Positions 10,801 through 22,000 of a stretch of DNA of 64,000 nucleotides are shown one piece after another. This stretch comes from Straminergon stramineum (Eukaryota > Streptophyta > Bryopsida > Hypnales > Calliergonaceae): NCBI GenBank assembly GCA_963920665.1, contig OY987266.1, positions 13,893,001 to 13,957,000 on the forward strand. Direction: 5' to 3'. The notes under the pieces are model-generated. The model was not told where the DNA came from. It ran no database searches and saw only the letters and a program-made list of their open reading frames with translations. Both the position numbers and the translations under genes were made by a program. How positions within the stretch are numbered: position 1 is the stretch's first letter; every line of letters begins with the position of its first letter.

Positions 10801-13472
10801 GCCAAAGGTTTTGCAACCCACAATTCATTAGAAACCGCAATAGAAAGCCAACTACAAGGAAAGTAAAAATTTCTCCCATCCAACAATCATTTACCACATG
10901 AATTCAGAAACCTCCTCTCCCATTCAACGAAAGAATGTGGTACCAGAGTCCACCCTCTACAATTGCTATCACATGGAAGTAGCTAAAAAAACTAATAATA
11001 TTAAAGTATGAACATCTAAACAAGTATGAAGTCAACACATTAATTATCAAATTGTAAAGATGTTTCCATTTATCAAGGTTCTTCACATCATTCATCACAT
11101 CTCGTTCTTGAATGGGAAGGCAGAGGGGTCCTTTTACAGTAACATTGTAACAAGAACATATTTGTGTTATAGTAGCCCACAATGCATAGGCAAGCTTACA
11201 TTCAAGATATTCTACAATGAAAGGAGCCTTGATTCATGGAAAGCAAAGGATCCCCTCCCTTGAAGTTCAAGAATCTATACCTTAAGATAGGTTGTTTGTT
11301 TTGTTTTGTTTGTTACGTTGAGATCTCCCGGACCGTGTGTCCCCCGGTCAAGTTCTTGGTACCGTTGGAAAGCCCTCAGTGAGGAGGGGTGCACGGGCTT
11401 TGTTTCACGACGTTTGGACTTACGGTGTGAAAGTTATTGAATTTCAAAGTTTTTATGAACCAAAAAATTAGAAAAATACTTTTACTTTTATTTTCACTGT
11501 GGCAACGGCACAGGGCACACTAGTGTTATTTAATTCACATTATTGATTAGTTTACATCATACGGACGATAATACAAGAATATAAAGGGTGGAATGAACCC
11601 GTGATTTTCACTATTACGAAGGACGCGCACAGGAACGAAGAGGTGAAGGTTGTGCACGCATTAACATTAGCTTATGGTGTATTACAAATAATCAACCATT
11701 TTGTATTGTATTGCAAATTACTTGTAGAGTTTATTTCGTCAGACTTTTGTGTAAGGGTGAACTGTGACTCACGGTGCCCAGGACTTTGCCGTAAGCTGTT
11801 TCCGGAGTGAGGCATTTTCCTTCCAGAGGAGTTGTGCACGCTCCGCATGTGCCACCCACAACACAAGGCACTCCCGCACAAGCACATTGGCTGAGCGTGC
11901 TAATGACCTGCTGTGCAACTGGAACGAAGGAGAACGACACCCCCATCACCGACAGCAAGCCTGAGCCGATCACGAACCGTGTTCCGGGAATCTTGATTTG
12001 CATCACTTGCACGAAGGACGCCACCGAAGCCACAATGAGCGCCGCCGAAATCAAATCTGCAGCACCGACATCACACCACACTCAGCGCAGGGTAATGTAA
12101 CAGCAACGAAATCGTTTGAATTAGGGCTATGAGTAGTTTTTAGTTGGGACTTGGTCGCAGGGGTTTGAGCAATCTTGGTGGTAGTCGAAAGGGGGTCCTA
12201 AATTCTCTTACAATGCATTATTTGGACACCGAATGAATGAACTATGAATCTTCAAAGTGCCGAACATAGGTGCATCCAAAATCGACCTGAAACTCGGTAA
12301 CGCATATAAAGGCTGTACATTTTACATGTCACAATTAGGTGCAGTTACCTTACTCATTCAGAGGCACGGAAAAACCAGCATTCTAGAGAAGTTGATATGC
12401 ACAAATATATCGTGAAATCGACATAAGACAGTAGATGGCCCCTCTCAGCAAGTCATCCTAGGATAACATCGATTATTGTTAGCAACCTCCCTTCGACTGG
12501 AAAACTCGATAACAAAACCCAGGCTCAGCTTGAGTAAAAGAGCTGTAGGAAATGACACTCGATAAAGTACGGTATGCAAACAATGAGCTCTGTGGTTGAG
12601 GTGTAAGAGAAAGCTTACAGGCTTGATTTCCAGGTTTGAAACCAGACGTGGCTATCAAGAGCGGAGCTGTGATGATTCCTGCCACCTGTTTTTAACAGTT
12701 TTGGTTCACATTAGAGAAGAAATGCCCTTGAAATGGCACACACATCAAAGAATCCACTCTCGAACGCTGACAGGTGACACTATGTTACCATGGATTATCA
12801 CATGTATCAGACACTTCAGAGTTCATATTTTAGAGACGAAGACAAAAGGAATCTGCTCCTTAGATTTACGTAAAATGAAGAAAACATATTGCGATAGTTC
12901 TACGAACTACAAACACAAGTGCCACCCTTGGTGTGTCTATCCAGTCTGAAATATTTCATTGGAGCTATCTCTGAATGGAGACTCCAAGGCTGAGTCCTGA
13001 TCTCGTAAATTTCATTTATAAAGTCAACATTTCATAGTTGCACAGCTTGTAATTTTAAACTTCTCTAATGCACACTAGCTATGACAGTACCCAAAACGGG
13101 ATTATGAAGAACTTCTCTTTGGACCTCGATGTCACAAAGCGATCAATTCTTTGTTCTAATGTAAGATCCAAAGACGGAGCAACCTCATAAAATTAATGAT
13201 AGCTAAGCTCAAAACGCTTAAATCTATTTGCGGTCCCGAAAAATCAGCATGGTGTGTTGTGAAAGAGAGAGAAGGGGAGAAGTAGGACTTGCCATGGCGA
13301 GAGCGTGTTGGAGACCCATAACCGTGGCCAGCAGGATGGAGAGCTTCTCATTGTGGCCGAAGAAAGGCGGCATGGGGCGGTCATGCTTCCAGGGCGGAGT
13401 GGGCATACACAAGAACCGCCATTTGTACTCGCCCACTATCCGATCCTTCCATTTCCCTCCCTTCTTCGCCAT
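7875..13472 (-). CDS. UapA-like purine/nucleobase permease (NAT/NCS2 family), nine exons
   Basis: A predicted plasma-membrane proton symporter for xanthine/uric-acid-type purines. Exons on the minus strand: 13472-13293, 12685-12619, 12080-11773, 10791-10624, 10189-10043, 9964-9795, 9340-8691, 8388-8271, 7926-7875. They sum to 1860 bases (619 residues) with every phase closing. Exon 1 ends in the TM1 motif QHALAM. The NAT signature is QNNGVISLSR (exon 7), with Ser where the consensus has Thr. Glu of MECIGD and Asp of VADGINS, functional sites in the fungal homologue UapA, are kept. The N-terminal GEYKWRFL...PPFFGHNEK block matches the UapA type more closely than the usual flowering-plant NATs. 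Intron 1 uses a GC donor. The exon 6 start is the least certain: 9964 keeps frame but adds residues relative to UapA. ATG 13472 is chosen because it opens the conserved block. Confidence 0.9.
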
Positions 13473-13629
13473 CTCCTTAATATCAATGCTCTCTCCTCAC
13501 AGCAACACTTCCAGAATTAATCACATCGAGGCCCTTGGGTATGTCGCCTCGCACTCTTCTGAAATGCCACCAAGACTCAAAACTGTAAGAAAAAAGCTTT
13601 CACGTGCTGTAAAACACTCGTCATCTCTC

Positions 13630-13637
13630 TATATAAC
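13630..13637 (-). promoter_or_regulatory. Candidate TATA box of the transporter gene
   Basis: On the minus strand the sequence reads GTTATATAGA, about 160 bases upstream of the ATG at 13472, a normal position for a plant core promoter with a short leader. No experimental start site is available. Confidence 0.35.
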
Positions 13638-13639
13638 AG

Positions 13640-14339
13640 TGCCCATTGACGATGACAGAACAGCGCTCCGTAGAATTCTATAGGGGAAGGTTGAATGCTA
13701 TATTTTGCAACTGAAGCTCTACCTCGTCCTTCTGCAACAAACTGACATTAAGACCTATACTGTACAACGACGATACCTCCACAGCAAAGCCAGGACTCTG
13801 GAAACACAAACACGAATGTCAGTGTATTGGAGCACCTATCATCACTACTGTGAGATCGACACCCATCATCTCTGCAAGCAGCATTGACGATATATGTCGG
13901 TATTAATTCACAGAAAGCGTTGCTCAAAACTCTACAATAGAAGATCGATCGAATGCTCGTTTTGCAGATGAAGTTCTATTCTTTTACTTCTTTGCAATAC
14001 CTCTACAACTGCAATTATACTTCTACAGCAAGCCTCAATGTTGCGAATCCGAATGCAGTTTGAATGCAAGCACACAAACGCAAGACCACCAAGTGTTACC
14101 CACACTGCAGGACTATGATCACATGGCTTCAATTCCCAGCATCCCCGCCGATCAAGGAGCACCTCCACCGCTGCCGGCTTGGCTAACTTTGGAGGCTGAC
14201 TTGCTGCAATCGAATCCAGGCCCAGCTGAGCCATATCTAGAAATAGAAAAGCTTGTGGTTGTTTCGAATCTCAATTTAGGATGCAGCTAAGGAGGCTTGC
14301 GAGGCTCGTACTGATATTCCATCAAGAGGAGGTGGCGAG
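13640..14339. other. Upstream region of the transporter gene
   Basis: A minus-strand frame (14234-13932, starts MAQLGLDSIAASQ) is open for 100 codons and could be an alternative first exon or an unrelated leader. It has no homology I recognise and lies upstream of the TATA-like site. The 9-bp target sequence GGTGGCGAG at 14331-14339 abuts the Mutator-like element. Confidence 0.25.
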
Positions 14340-15801
14340 GGGAGACGTTAATCACCCCCCTCGAGCAAAAAGGGGGGCCTGTCAGTGGGGCCAAGCCTGC
14401 TTGCGTGGCTGGCCTCCTTGTTGGCCCTTCTCGGGTCCCGTTGTTGGTTCTCATCGCTCCCGGCCTCCCCGCCCTCAGCCTCTCTCATCACCCAAGGGGA
14501 CGAAAAATGTCCTCACATTGTCCGGCAGTCACATTCAAAGTGCTGTTATTTTTGCATCTGATGTTCGAATTCACTGGTAAAATTTCACTGGTAAAATTTT
14601 CAGATCAATTCGAGATGTATTGAGTTTTTGAGAGACCTTCGAAGTTCATAGGTTCAATTTGAGTTCACCACATTACATTCTGATGGCTGCAACTTTGGGG
14701 GCTTGTAACTTTTTCATAAAATGTTTTTTTTCAATAGAATTTGTTGGGTTTTGTCCCTCTTAAGGTCTAGTTGTTGTGGTAAATTTCTCATGTCAATACA
14801 AGTTGTTTTGAATGTTTGGGAGCAATTCAAAGTTCAAAATGAAGACATTTTTGCATTACAATAAACTTCCGCGGCTTATTGTAACAAAATTCAATTAATC
14901 CCTTAAGGACCAATTAGAGTCTAGTTTGGGCTTTTTGAGAACTCAAGCAACTTCCATTGACTTTGAAAAATATTTTTTTTTTCATTAAGTTAGTTTTTCA
15001 AACACCCAATTAAACTCCTTCAACATTTAAAAAAAACATGGACATCCTATAACTTGTGAACTGGTAACATCTTGTAACATCCATTGGTGAGAAATTGAGA
15101 ATGTTCTATTAAACAATTGATAGCTTTCCTTTTAATTGAAATTTTCAAAATTTCAAAATATGGAGAAAAAGATTTAATTTTTTTCTGCCTTCATTATTTG
15201 CAAAATATAACTCCTCATGAGCTACAAAAGTTCACTATAATGCAAAAATGTCTTCATTTTGAACTTTGAATTGCTCCCAAACATTCAAAACAACTTGTAT
15301 TGACATGAGAAATTTACCACAATAACTAGACCTTAAGAGGGACAAAACCCAACAAATTCTATTGAAAAAAAACATTTTATGAAAAAATTACAAGCCCCCA
15401 AAGTTGCAGCCATCAGAATGTAATGTGGTGAACTCAAATTGAACCTATGAACTTCGAAGGTCTCTCAAAAACTCAATACATCTCGAATTGATCTGAAAAT
15501 TTTACCAGTGAAATTAGACTATTATGCTCAACTTTTCCAACAAGTTTTATTGAATTCGAACATCAGATGCAAAAATAACAGCACTTTGAATGTGACTGCC
15601 GGACAATGTGAGGACATTTTTCGTCCCCTTGGGCGATGAGAGAGGCTGAGGGCGGGGAGGCCAGGAGGCCGGGAGGCCGGGAGCGATGAGAACCAACAAC
15701 GGGACCCGAGAAGGGCCAACAAGGAGGCCAGCCACGCAAGCAGGCTTGGCCCCACTGACAGGCCCCCCCTTTTGCTCGAGGGGGGATGATTAACGTCTCC
15801 C
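14340..15801. mobile_element. Non-autonomous long-TIR Mutator-like element (MULE)
   Basis: The 1462-bp element starts and ends with inverted GGGAGACGTTAATCA. The inverted arms are very long: about 14340-14880 and 15235-15801 pair over more than 500 bases, including a GC-rich CTCGAGCAAAA-GGGGGGCCTG block. It is flanked by a perfect 9-bp direct repeat GGTGGCGAG (14331-14339 and 15802-15810), the target-duplication length of Mutator elements. The right arm has a small duplicated GGAGGCC(A/G)GGAGGCCGG tract not seen in the left arm. No transposase is present. Short frames reading through the arms mirror each other and are not genes. The insertion sits about 0.9 kb upstream of the transporter ATG. 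Confidence 0.92.
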
Positions 15802-15810
15802 GGTGGCGAG

Positions 15811-18800
15811 TTACTGGAGTGAAGAACCCTTGACGAATAGTGTTGCCAGACCATGGGGTTTGCAGAGATGCTGGGATTCACTCGTGAACTTGTAAGTATT
15901 TTTAGTCCATCCACTCAATTGGGAGGAGATTCAGGGTTCAGTATCCGTGTGGCTGTAATTATGGTGTGTGAGATTAGAGAGGGGCTCTAATCTTTTTTTT
16001 ATTTGGGATCAATGGATGTTAGCAAGGAATCCTCACTGCTGGGAGCTGGCAGCTAAGTTTTGGATGGGGATTTTCCAGGTGGATGGAGCTGTCGTCTTGC
16101 CGAATTAATGGAAGAGCTCGCACAGCGCACTGCAGCTCGGCAATGCAATGCCTCCCAGTTTGCGTCTAAAGTCGAAACAAAGTGGACAGACTCACTCACA
16201 GAGAATGGTTAACTTCGGCCTGAATGTCATGAGTTGTGCACTTCACTCAACTAATATTCGTTGTGGAAGTTTTAAGAACAAAATTGTGTACTACATTTAT
16301 GGAAAGAAGAAAGAATGCTAGACTACTGTTGGTTGTTGTAAAATCAACTGAGACCCAATTACGTCAAAATCTAAAAGAACACGTTGTTTTAGAATGCCAA
16401 TCCTAGTTGTTCAACATCTCTTATTTTGGGGGACTCCAACAATAAGATATTTGTGGACAATCCTAGATCTGTGTTCAATTATGAACGCAGTCAAAAAGTT
16501 TCGATAGAGTTGGATCACAGTTGGTTTCACAATAACTTCTCTTACATGAATCAATGATGAAGATTGATATATTGGAGGAGTCACAATTTATTTATATCAT
16601 AGCTTTTACAATCAAGCTTGCTATCTTTAGTTTGAAATACTGGGGTTAATTGTTATCGCATTGGAACCATTACTTGGCAATCTCAAATTTTACAGCAATT
16701 TTTGAAGAGCCTTCAAACTTCATTTCTCCCATCCTTGCTCACCAAATGTGTCATGCTTGATCAACTGACCAGTCACCAAGTAGAATATAGGAAAAATTGA
16801 CTAAACTCAGATTTTTGAAGGGCCATTGTTTGACTCGTCAAAATCGAGTGTAAGCAAAATATTTTGAGAGACCCGGAGCTAGAATCAAGTGGAAGGAGAA
16901 TACTTGGATAGGACTGGAGCACTTACCATCCACATTTGAGGAGTGCCAGAACCTTTGAGGGCAACGGTGCCCGCACTCTTGAATACATGGTTAGCACAAA
17001 CAGGATTTACCTTTACAGAACGTTGATAAACTCTGTCGGGAATGTCACATGGAACGATGCCCTCATGGGATGCAGTGAAATTTGCTGCTATAGACTCCCA
17101 CTCATGCAGTGCATTAGTTGTCAAAAACCTGAAAAAATCTAGCTCCAGGATCAACGTAAGTGACGGAATCTCATAGCAGCACTATACAGTACAGTACTGT
17201 AATGAAGAACACCAACTGAAGGTATTGTACCGGAAACCGAGATTCGGAGTCCTCAGGGACGTCAAAACAAATGCAGAACGCTAAATCCTACAAACAAACT
17301 GGGGCTCACACTAATGTGCCCTAACACAATCACTAGGTCCCGGTTGAGATTGCAGGTCGTTCGGGGTGCGGTTGCAACACTGCGCCACGTGAAACTGCAG
17401 GATCCCAATATAAATTTCATTGTTCTATGAGTCTTGCACATAATGGACATGACAACAGTTTTAGGGTTTTAGGCGGCGGTTTAGGGTTTAAGTTATCTTT
17501 TTTTAACTATGAGTGGCTAAGCCCCTATTGCATATCCCATATGGGTTGGGTTCCCTCCTACCACCCCTCCTACACATAAAGCTAAGATGTCTATCCATAT
17601 ACGAAGAAAAAGAAATGATTGACTTTTGAAGAAAAATGTGATGCCACACTACATCAATGTGGCCACATTTTAAACGAATGATCTAACATCATAGAGAAGG
17701 ACAACATTTGAATACCTTTTTGAAGTTCTACTAAAACAACATTTTGTGGTCCAATTCAAATAGCATTTTTAAAAGTTCGGAAAGAATGTATAAGTTCTAC
17801 ACATGTTTGTCTCCCAATTGTGTATTTCATGGAAATTTCATTGTTCTACAAGTCCTGTACACAATGAACATAATGCATGTGGAACTTGTTAATCAGTCAT
17901 AGGACTCATAATACATTTAAACTAATGCAAGCTGACATTATTGTACAATATTGTACTCATCTCCCCCAAAGATAAATTTGTAGTGACAATAATTCCTTCA
18001 CCCCTCACAAATTAGACAAATATATGCAAGGCAAATTAATGAAACATAGGAATACAAATATGGAGTGTTCTCAAAAGTGTGTCCTATCACACCTCAATAA
18101 TAATAAGATGCTCATCATACAATGTTCAACATGAGGACATTGAAATTCACCTCATACATAAACAAATTACGAACTTGACTTCAATCTCTTACAACTTTTG
18201 TATACAATATTCAAATGTCAATTCTTGGATCTCACTGAAATTTAGCAGTAATTTGTCTAATAACTCAAACCTTACAAACTCAGATCATGGCTGACAGAAT
18301 TTTGCTCCGTAGTGAGTGATGCTACCAAAGTCCATTTTCAGGCTTGGCAATTCCTCATTACCGTCAGGGAATCACCAAGTTCACAAGAGCTAATCAGTGG
18401 GGTAAGAAGGTCCTTAGTCAAACGCTCACTGGTGCGCTGGGAGGTCGCTTGTCTTGTAGATGCCACAGAACCAAATCTTGGGTTCTCAACTTCTGATGGG
18501 TCCACAATTTCCAAGGACATATGGAACAAGGACAAGTTCTCGACTTCAATTGTAATGGCTTCTTGACAGGCACCTAACAATTACATACATACACTGTCGA
18601 GTAGTCTACGCAACCATTTAAGGATACGGTAAGAAACCCTTTCAAGAACTCAACAAGCTACGAAACTGCACATTAAGACAGACACGCATGATAAGACGCT
18701 GCCAAAATTCTCGAATAACTTACTCATTCTTGGTGCCTTCAAGCTCATAGTCACAGATACATTTCAAATAACATATACCATTTGATTCTACCCTGTAAGC

Positions 18801-19086
18801 AAGAAGCAGTATACCTAAGATACTGAGCAAACTAAAATACCTTCGGTATCAAATACAACTGGCATCAGTGAAAGAAAGGTCTGCTTCCAGGTGGGACTAG
18901 TAAAGAAATCTACCTAGAGCCTGCACTGTGAAAGCAGCCAACTCAACCATCCATCCATGCAAGCCTAAGTCAGTCTGCGGATCAGCAGCCAACTCGACCA
19001 CCAGTATAAAAATCGTCTGCTGTGTTTCGATCACCTGCTGCTATTGGCGAAATTTAAGCGGGTGATCAGGATCACTGGAAGGCCTA
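15811..19086. other. Intergenic stretch; possible orphan exons around 16.9-17.3 kb and 18.3-18.6 kb
   Basis: On the minus strand, 17136-17018 lies between a good acceptor (TTTTTTCAG) and a donor (AAAG/GTAAAT) and stays open as FLTTNALHEWESIAAN and onward. A second frame at 18580-18338 is open for 80 codons beyond the nicalin stop. I recognise neither. They may be exons of an unannotated minus-strand gene or untranslated sequence. The rest is AT-rich and featureless. Confidence 0.25.
17459..17492 (+). promoter_or_regulatory. Paired telo-box-like motifs
   Basis: TTTTAGGGTTTTAGG and GGTTTAGGGTTTAAG occur within 34 bases. TTTAGGG units of this kind are found as telo boxes in plant promoters. They could belong to a minus-strand transcript covering the orphan exon near 17.0 kb, or be a trace of interstitial telomere repeat. 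Confidence 0.3.
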
Positions 19087-22000
19087 TTAATTTGATTTGA
19101 ACTTTCTCGATGGTGTCTTCCGGAATACTCCACGGAAGTCATCCACACCCTGCAAAGATATAGCAACAAATCAGTTCAATCCCGATGTAAGGCCACATCT
19201 GACTACAAGTTGACAAGTTTGGTGTTATAAAGGGAACGCTTGATGGGGAAGTGGTAGTGTAGACCCTGTTGTATTTATAAAACCAGAGGTCAATGTAATT
19301 AACCCCTAGGGAACCTCATTCTTAGTAAGTTTTTTTATGAGAACCTAAGCGGGACAGGCTGCACGGTCTAGCACCTGTTCCGGCCTTATCACAGACCCTA
19401 CTCACTTTGCAATGTACAGTTCGTGATTTACAAGGGTCCACTGAACTAGAAAGTAGCCTACTTGATTATTCCACAATCGCCATTCAAAACTAGCCCTCCA
19501 GAGGAGTCCAGAAAGTACATCCGGCAGGCCCTCTCGAACAACTCACAAATAGCTAGGGATTGTACCTTGGTCAGAATAAATATAACGATGTAGAGAAGTA
19601 TCAAATATGATCCAACAACAAGCGCTACAATGAAGTCAAATGTTACACTGGCCACCTGCCACCATCAGCCACACAACTTCAGCGAACTTTACACCAAGTA
19701 CTGTTAAAAAGTGAACACAGCAATTCCAAGGGCGGAAATCACAATCCAGGTTTATAAAATTAATCGAAGAATACTCATTTGCAAGAATGGATATAAATGT
19801 ACAAACCTGATGCACATTAAGTTGAGCCTTCGTCGTTTCATAAAATACAAAAGTAGAATCTAATGTCTCATGCTGCAAACTTGCATCTTTTGTGTGCAGT
19901 GCTAATTCCTGTAAAGACGAGGTTCGGAACATTTCAGTTCCACAGTTGCAACTTAATAGCAGTTGCAAAAATTTACCACCAAATACTACTTAATAAAGGG
20001 CAGGCAAGATAAATACTTCAAAAAACACATGGCAACAAGATACAGTACCTTACGCAAATCCGCGATAATAGGGGCGTTCTTTCCAAGAAAAGGAGCAACT
20101 CGGGGTGTGCTTCCCAGAAAATCAAGCCAAGAATGCACATACGCAGGATCAAGAGCCAGATCAGATCCTGCTGCAAACACCTCAACCTGCGACCCTTGCT
20201 GACCATAAATACGTCTCTGATGCACAAACACAATTACATTTAGACAATTCCCACTGAAAAGCAGACTTAAACACTCGCTTCCAATACCAGGAATCATTTT
20301 TGATTGGCGCTGTTTGAGATCACAATTTGATCATCACCAGAGTTGTACTAAAGAATAACAATTCAGCAAATAGCTAAACATTCATGTGAAAATTTAGACA
20401 TCAAAAGAACTAGTAAATACACATAAGGAGTAAATTGAAGCATAAATCATGGCCTAACAAAATGCACCCTGGAAATGCAGGCTATCAAAACAGAATCATC
20501 CTGCAGCAAACCACTAATCATAGATGCAGAAATTGATGAAGAGTGTTGAAGAAACATTACCGCTAAACTCTCTGCAACAAGCTTAATATTTTTCATCAAG
20601 GCGGTCTCATTCACAGCTCTCCTGCACATTTTGGAAACAAGGAGATAAAATTCAACTAGCAAACAGAGCCTGTTATATACAAATGAATAAAAGGTTTACC
20701 AAAATTCACCTACAGTCAAGTTTAGAACTACGAAATTGTACCTACTGTCTGCTATGCCTCCAGTTCGCTCAAACAACTCGGGAGCTTCTTCCAACTGCGA
20801 CAAGGTCGCAGCAGTAATACGTTGACGGGAAAATTGTTCATGCTCCCATGCTACCTGCAAACATTCACACCCTATTCTCAGACAAGCTGCAACTCTGCAA
20901 TAAGTAAGCACCTCACCATGGTGAAGCTAAATTTCACATACCTAACAAAAATTGCCATATCAAAACCCAAAAGAACTCGACGCTGGAATAGTATCAGCCC
21001 AATTCTAAGATAAAGATCCAGAATTTACAATCCAGAACATTAATAACAAGATGATACATACCCGCGAGTTAGAGATGTTGATCTTCTTATGCTTGAGTTC
21101 CACAGTCAAACCCAAACCGTCAGCCACATTTTCAATCTCCTGCGAGATGACATCCGTCAAACACTTCAGAACAGAAAATCATTCAAGGAAGTAAAGCCAC
21201 GCCTTGTTAAAAATATCAGAAAATCACTCATCTTTCCGATGATGCATTTTCATACTCTGCAAATAGTCAGGACTTTAAATTTTCTTGACTGTGAAAACTA
21301 GTCTTGGATGCACTCGATCACGATCATTCAAGGAAGAGAAAGAGCTCCAGAGTAGAGCGAGTCTCAAAAAGTTGCGATAAGATATAATGTAATCACTTCA
21401 ATACATAAAAGACGATGAAAGGGAACATACAGAAAGTATCTGCTTGATAAATGCGTTTTCAGGAGGTTTGGACACATGCAACCACATCCGATCACTAGAG
21501 GAACCAAGAGAATTCAAACACAGAGCATACTCCATGCTTTCTCTCAACCGCTGGTCGAAGTTTCGAAGCCACTGCATAACACACATACAAATCACATAAA
21601 ATCACACCAAGGTAAACTTCAAGGAGAAAAGAGTTACATAGAAAAGAGTCACACATAGGAATTGATATACATACATGGACCAGTTACTCTAAGAATTAAG
21701 TACAGAACACCAGATGAATACAACAGAAGACTCACATTGTGTGTACCATTGTAGTTATATGGGCCCCCTGATGTCAAACCAAAAAGCAAGTTATAGGGTC
21801 CTCTCGTGTTAGGGTTGGCATACAACCGTGAAAACAACCGAGCCAGCTCCAACAGCATGACAACTCCGCTTCCGCTGCTGCCACTACCTACTGCTAGTGC
21901 CTGCAACCGCCAACCAAAATCACTAGTACCGTTTATTTGAAGCCCACCGCAACAGCACCCTCCATCCAAATAGCTAAAACTGAGGCTAATCCCCTCTTCA

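Noticed and set aside
14885..14905. Third TTAA-type terminus (TTAATCCCTTAAGGACCA)
   Set aside because: It resembles the CCCCTAAAGGACCA ends but lies in the Mutator-like element spacer and no partner end was found.
14405..15735. Mirrored open frames reading MAGLLVGPSRVPLLV
   Set aside because: The same peptide appears from both arms of the Mutator-like element, so it reflects the inverted repeat, not a gene.
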